A stretch of 64,000 nucleotides of DNA from Vespa crabro (taxonomy: Eukaryota; Arthropoda; Insecta; Hymenoptera; Vespidae): positions 6,304,218 through 6,368,217 of the forward strand of contig NC_060967.1 in assembly GCF_910589235.1 (NCBI RefSeq). Reading direction: 5' to 3'. Shown piece by piece: positions 58,858-64,000 of this stretch. Every line of letters starts with the position of its first letter. Positions within the stretch are counted from its first letter, which is position 1. The translations under genes were made by a program, and so were the position numbers. The notes under the pieces were generated by a model. That model was given only the letters and a program-made list of their open reading frames with translations. It searched no databases and was not told the DNA's origin.

Positions 58858-61800
58858 TTTTTTTTATATACCTTTTCTTTTCCTTCTCCTGGTTCCTTCT
58901 GGAGTTGTGACTGCCTACGATCGTAGTTTTTTTTCCTTTTTTTTCCTGGTTCCTTCCGGAGTTGTGACTGGCTACGTCCGTAGTTTTTTATTCCTGGTTG
59001 TTTCCAGAGTTGTGCCTGGTTACGTCTGTAGTTTTTTTTATTTTATTCTTCTTTTTTTTTACTGTTCCCTACCGGAGTTGTGACTGGCTACGTCCGTAGT
59101 TTTTTATTCTTTATTTTTTCTGGTTCATTCCGGATTTGTGTTTGGTTTCGTTCGTGGTTTTTTTTTTCTTTTTCTTTCCTGGTTCCTTCCGCAGTTTTGA
59201 CTGGCTACGTGCGTAGTTTTCATTTTCTTTTTTTTCTGGTTCCTTCCAGAGTTGTGCCTGGTTACGTTCATAGTTTTTTTTTTATTTATTTTTCCCTTTC
59301 TTTCCTGGTACCTTCCGGAGCTCTGACTGGCTACGTCCTTATTTTTTATTTCCATTTTTTGTCGTGAATTCTGCTGGAGTTGTGCCTGGTTACGTCCATA
59401 GTTTTGTTATCTATTTATTTTTTTCCTGGTTCCTTCCGGAGTTGTGACTGGCTATGTCCGCAGTTTTTTTATTTATTTTTTCTTCCTGGTTCCTTACGGA
59501 ATTGTGCCTGATTACGTCCATAGTTTATTTATTTATTTATTTTTTTCCTGGTTCCTTCCGGAGTTGTGACTGGCTAAGTCCGTAGTTTTATAATTTATTT
59601 TTTCATCTTTTTTCCTGGTTCCTTCCGGAGTTTTGACTGCCTACGTTCGTAGTTTTTTTTTCCTTTTTTTTTTCCTGGTTCCTTCCGGAGTTGTGACTGG
59701 CTACGTCCGTTGTTTTTTTATTTTCTTCTTCTTTTTTTTACTGGTCCCTTCCGGAGTTGTGACTGGCTATGTCCGTAGTTTTTTGTTCTTCTTTTTTCCT
59801 GGATCTTTCCGGATTTGTGTTTGGTTACGGTCGTGGTTTTTATTCATTTTTTTTCCTGGTTCCTTCCAGAGTTTTGACTGGCTACGTGCGTAGTTTTCAT
59901 TTTCTTTTTTTTCTGGTTCCTTCCGGAGTTGTGCCTGGTTACGTTTATAGTTTTTTTTTATTTATTTTTCCTTTTTTTCCTGGTTCTTTCCGGATTTGTG
60001 ACTGGTTACGTTCCTGGTTATTTTTCTTTTTCTTTCCTGGTTCCTTCGCGCAGTTTGTGGACTGGCTACGACCGTAGGTTTTTTATTTATTTTTTCTTTT
60101 TTTTTTCCTGGTTCCTTCCAGAGATTTGACTGGCTACGTGCGTAGTTTTCACTTTCTTTTTTTCCTGGTTCCTTCCGGAGTTGTGACTGGCAACGTCCAT
60201 AGTTTTTTTTTATATACATTTTCTTTTTTTTTTCCTGGTTCCTTCTGGAGTTGTGACTGCCTACGATCGTAGTTTTTTTTCCTTTTTTTTTTCCTTGTTC
60301 CCTACCGGAGTTGTGACTGGCTACGTCCGTAGTTTTTTGTTCTTTATTTTTCCTGGTTCTTTCCGGATTTGTGTTTGGTTTCGTTCATGGTTTTTTTTTC
60401 TTTTTCTTTCCTGGTTCCTTCCGCAGTTTTGACTGCTTACGTGCGTAGTTTACATTTTCTTTTTTTTCTGGTTCCTTCCGGAGTTGTGCCTGGTTACGTT
60501 CATAGTTTTTTTTATTTATTTTTCCCTTTCTTTCCTGGTTCCATCCGGAGCTCTGACTGGCTACGTCCGTATTTTTTTTTCCATTTTTTTTTCGTGGTTT
60601 CTGCTTGAGTTGTGCCTGGTTACGTCCATAGTTCTTGTTATTTATTTGTTTTTTTCATGTTTCCTTCCGGAGTAGTGACTGGCTACGTCCGTAGTTTTTT
60701 TTTCCATTTTTTTTTTCGTGGTTTCTGCTGGAGTTGTGCCTGGTTACGTTCATAGTTTTTTTATTTATTTATTTTTTTCCTGGTTCCTTCCGGAGTTATG
60801 ACTGGCTACGTCCGCAGTTTTTTTATTTATTTTTTCTTCTTTTTTCCTGGTTCCTTCCGGAGTTTTGACTGCCAACGTTCGCAGTTTTTTTTTCCTTTTT
60901 TTTCCTGGTTCCTTCCGGAGTTGTGACTGGTTATGTCCGTAGTTTTTGTTCTTCTTTTTTCCTGGTTCTTTCCGGATTTGTGTTTGGTTACGTTCGTGGT
61001 TTTTATTCATTTTTTTTCCTGGTTCCTTCCAGAGTTTTGACTGGCTACGTGCGTAGTTTTCATTTTCTTTTATTTCTGGTTCCTTCCGGAGTTGTGCCTG
61101 GTTACGTTCATAGTTTTTTTTTATTTATTTTTCCTTTTTTTTTCCTGGTTCCTTCCGGAGTTGTGACTGGCTACGTCCGTAGTTTTATGTTCTTTTTTTT
61201 ACCTGGTTCTTTCCGGATTTGTGACTGGTTACGTTCCAGGTTTTTTTTCTTTTTCTTTCCTGGTTCCTTCCGCAGTTGTGACTGGCTACGACCGTAGGTT
61301 TTTTATTTATTTTTTCTTTTTTTTTTCCTGGTTCCTTCCAGAGTTTGACTGGCTACGTGCGTAGTTTTCACTTTCTTTTTTTCTTGTTTCTTCCGGAGTT
61401 GTGAATGGTTACGTTCATAGTTCTTTTTATTTATTTTTCCATTTTTTCCTGGTTCCTTCCGGTTCTGTGACTGGATACGTCCGTAGTTTCCTTTTTCATT
61501 TTTTTTTTCGTGGTTTCAGCTGGAGTTGTGCCTGGTTACGTACATAGTTATTTTATTTATTTATTTTTTTCCTAATTCCTTCCGGAGTTGTGACTGGCTA
61601 CGTCCGTAGTTTTTTATTCCTGGTTGTTTCCAGAGTTGTGCCTGGTTACGTCCGTAGTTTTTTTATTTTATTCTTCTTTTTTTTTACTGTTCCCTACCGG
61701 AGTTGTGACTGGCTACGTCCGTAGTTTTTTATTCTTTATTTTTCCTGGTTCATTCCGGATTTGTTTTTGGTTTCGTTCGTGGTTTTTTTTTCTTTTTCTT

Positions 61801-63129
61801 TCCTGGTTCCTTCCGCAGTTTTGACTGGCTACGTGCGTAGTTTTCATTTTCTATTTTTTCTGGTTCCTTCCAGAGTTGTGCCTGGTTACGTTCATAGTTT
61901 TTTTTTTATTTATTTTTTCCCTTTCTTTCCTGGTTCCTTCCGGAGCTCTGACTGGCTACGTCCTTATTTTTTATTTCCATTTTTTGTCGTGGATTCTGCT
62001 GGAGTTGTGCCTGGTTACGTCCATAGTTTTGTTATCTATTTATTTTTTTCCTGGTTCCTTCCGGAGTTGTGACTGGCTAGGTCCGCAGTTTTTTTATTTA
62101 TTTTTTCTTCCTGGTTCCTTACGGAATTGTGCCTGGTTACGTCCATAGTTTATTTATTTATTTATTTTTTTCCTGGTTCCTTCCGGAGTTGTGACTGGCT
62201 AAGTCCGTAGTTTTATAATTTATTTTTTCATCTTTTTTCCTGGTTCCTTCCGGAGTTTTGACTGCCTACGTTCGTAGTTTTTTTTTCCTCTTTTTTTCCT
62301 GGTTCCTTCCGGAGTTGTGACTGGCTACGTCCGTTGTTTTTTTATTTTCTTCTTCTTTTTTTTTACTGGTCCCTTCCGGAGTTGTGACTGGCTATGTCCG
62401 AATTTTTTTGTTCTTCTTTTTTCCTGGTTCTTTCCGGATTTGTGTTTGGTTACGGTCGTGGTTTTTATTCATTTTTTTTCCTGGTTCCTTCCAGAGTTTT
62501 GACTGGCTACGTGCGTAGTTTTCATTTTCTTTTTTTTCTGGTTCCTTCCCGGAGTTGTGCCTGGTTACGTTTATAGTTTTTTTTTATTTATTTTTCCTTT
62601 TTTTCCTGGTTCTTTCCGGATTTGTGACTGGTTACGTTCCTGGTTATTTTTTCTTTTTCTTTCCTGGTTCCTTCCGCAGTTGTGACTGGCTACGACCGTA
62701 GGTTTTTTATTTATTTTTTCTTTTTTTTTCCTGGTTCCTTCCAGAGATTTGACTGGCTACGTGCGTAGTTTTCACTTTCTTTTTTTTCTTGTTTCTTCCG
62801 GAGTTGTGAATGGTTACGTTCATAGTTTTTTTTATTTATTTTTTCATTTTTTCCTGGTTCCTTCCGGTTCTGTGACTGGATACGTCTGTAGTTTCCTTTT
62901 CCATTTTTTTTTCGTGGTTTCAGCTGGAGTTGTGCCTGGTTACGTACATAGTTTTTTTATTTATTTATTTTTTTCCTAGTCCCTTCCGGAGTTGTGACTG
63001 GCTACGTCCGTAGTTTTTTGTTCTTTTTTTTTCCTGGTTCTTTCCGGATTTGTGTTTGGTTACGTTCGTGGTTTTTTTTTCTTTTTTTTTCCTGGTTCCT
63101 TCCGCAGTTTTGACTGGCTACGTGCGTAG

Positions 63130-63814
63130 TTTTCACTACATTTTTTTTCTGGTTCCTTCCGCAGTTTTGACTGGCTACGTGCGTAGTTTTCACTACATTT
63201 TTTTTCTGGTTCCTTCCGGAGTTGTGACTGGTTATGTCCGTAGTTTTTTCTGGTTCCTTCCGGAGTTGTGAATGGTTACGGCCGTAGTTTTTTCTGGTTC
63301 CTTCCGGAGTTGTGACTGATTACGTTTGTAGTTTTTTCTGGTTCCTTCCGGAGTTGTGACTGGTTACGTTTATAGTTTTTTCTGGTTCCTTCCGGAGTAG
63401 TGACTGGTTACGTTTGTAGTTTTTTCTGGTTCCTTCCGGAGTTGTGACTGGTTACGTCCGTAGTTTTTTCTGGTTCCTTCCGGAGTTGTGACTGGTTACG
63501 GCCGTAGTTTTTTCTGGTTCCTTCCGGAGTTGTGACTGGTTACGTTTGTAGTTTTTTCTGGTTCCTTCCGGAGTTGTGACTGGTTACGTTTATAGTTTTT
63601 TCTGGTTCCTTCCGGAGTAGTGGACTCGTTACGTTTGTAGTTTTTTCTGGTTCCTTCCGGAGTTGTGACTGGTTACGTTTGTAGTTTTTTCTGGTTCCTT
63701 CCGGAGTTGTGACTGGTTACGTTTGTAGTTTTTTCTGGTTCCTTCCGGAGTTGTGACTGGTTACGTTTGTAGTTTTTTCTGGTTCCTACCGGAGTAGTGA
63801 CTGGTTACGTTTGT

Positions 63815-63850
<36 letters not shown>

Positions 63851-64000
63851 CTGGTTCCTTCCGGAGTTGTGACTGGTTACGTCCGTAGTTTTTTCTGGTT
63901 CCCTCCGGAGTTGTGACTGGTTACGTTTGTAGTTTTTTCTGGTTCCTTCTGGAGTTGTGACTGGTTACGTCCGTAGTTTTTCTGGTTCCTTCCGGAGTTG
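63130..64000. repeat. Homogeneous 44-bp tandem array at the right edge
   Basis: The variable spacers disappear and the unit settles to 44 bp (CTGGTTCC at 63426 and again at 63470), repeated about 19-20 times with few substitutions (TACGTTTGTAG, TACGTCCGTAG, TACGGCCGTAG). It runs off the window. This is the youngest-looking part of the array. Confidence 0.95.
63817..63850. repeat. 34-nt uninterrupted T run inside the 44-bp array
   Basis: One unit's terminal T6 is expanded to about 34 T. This could be replication slippage or a sequencing/assembly homopolymer error. Confidence 0.95.

Larger units (their letters stand above)
42006..64000. repeat. 22-kb T-rich minisatellite with variable spacers, continuing beyond the window
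   Basis: Hundreds of units share a core of about 40 bp: CTGGTTCCTTCCGGAG, then TTGTGACTGG, then CTACGTCCGTAG and a T run. Units are separated by T-rich spacers of about 5-45 bp (TTTATTTATTTTTTTCC and variants). Core variants recur in a fixed order, forming kilobase-scale higher-order repeats. Plus-strand pyrimidine bias is extreme. Open frames here (up to about 165 codons, Phe/Ser/Leu/Val-rich on the plus strand and Lys/Asn/Glu/Arg-rich on the minus) are repeat translations, not genes. Confidence 0.97.

Noticed and set aside
42092..63271. Scores of open frames of 60-165 codons in the minisatellite, some on both strands
   Set aside because: Their translations repeat the same Phe/Ser/Leu/Val-rich (or Lys/Asn/Glu/Arg-rich antisense) phrase and follow the repeat units, with no splice or start context. 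They are explained by the array.
42006..64000. CRISPR-like pattern of repeats and spacers
   Set aside because: The spacers are T-rich low complexity of irregular length, the context is eukaryotic, no cas genes are present and the repeats themselves vary.
42006..64000. Telomeric array
   Set aside because: The unit does not match TTAGG or any telomere-like short repeat, and no such repeat was seen in the window.

Overview
The window reads as insect nuclear DNA. It is AT-rich, has spliced genes, and carries decayed R1-type and other LINEs, BEL/Pao, piggyBac and mariner sequences. A hymenopteran is plausible from that mix, but this is inference and no species can be named. There is very little cellular coding sequence. 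The one convincing host gene is a C2H2 zinc-finger protein on the minus strand (exon 1 at 6243-6317, exon 2 at 2271-5843). It has a clean GT-AG intron and a poly(A) signal, and further decayed finger motifs lie just past its stop.

From about 6.3 to 29.7 kb the DNA is a graveyard of mobile elements. Two tiny mariner-type hairpins lie at about 6.55 and 8.03 kb. A gag/endonuclease LINE relic is on the minus strand at 11.9-14.15 kb. An R1-clade relic at 16.9-19.3 kb abuts a BEL/Pao gag-pol relic at 19.3-20.0 kb. There are piggyBac transposase relics at 8.5, 20.1-20.8 and 26.5-27.35 kb. A second R1-clade relic (23.4-26.2 kb) is interrupted by a complete 764-bp piggyBac-like MITE with TTAA target duplication. 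The second R1 and piggyBac block sits between two pieces of the same minisatellite built on the palindrome AAAGTACTTT.

From 29.7 kb to the right edge the window is essentially all repeat. A roughly 620-bp segment occurs twice in direct orientation (29745-30370 and 41390-42005). Between the two copies lie a 304-bp satellite (about nine copies), a small candidate spliced transcript, a 333-bp tandem repeat, a block of 163-320-bp units, a duplicated module rich in a short hairpin motif, and a 1.1-kb element with 24-bp perfect terminal inverted repeats containing 273-bp tandem units. From 42006 to 64000 and beyond there is a 22-kb T-rich minisatellite whose roughly 40-bp core is separated by variable T-rich spacers. 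It has kilobase-scale higher-order duplications (offsets 6729, 5217, 2424, 1332, 1213 and 847 bp). Its last 0.9 kb is a homogeneous 44-bp tandem array.

No tRNA, rRNA, CRISPR array or operon-like organisation was seen. The long apparent open frames inside the 42-64 kb array are by-products of the repeat and are not reported as genes. The most unusual content is the composite satellite island at 29.7-64 kb. It could be pericentromeric or other heterochromatin, but nothing here proves that.
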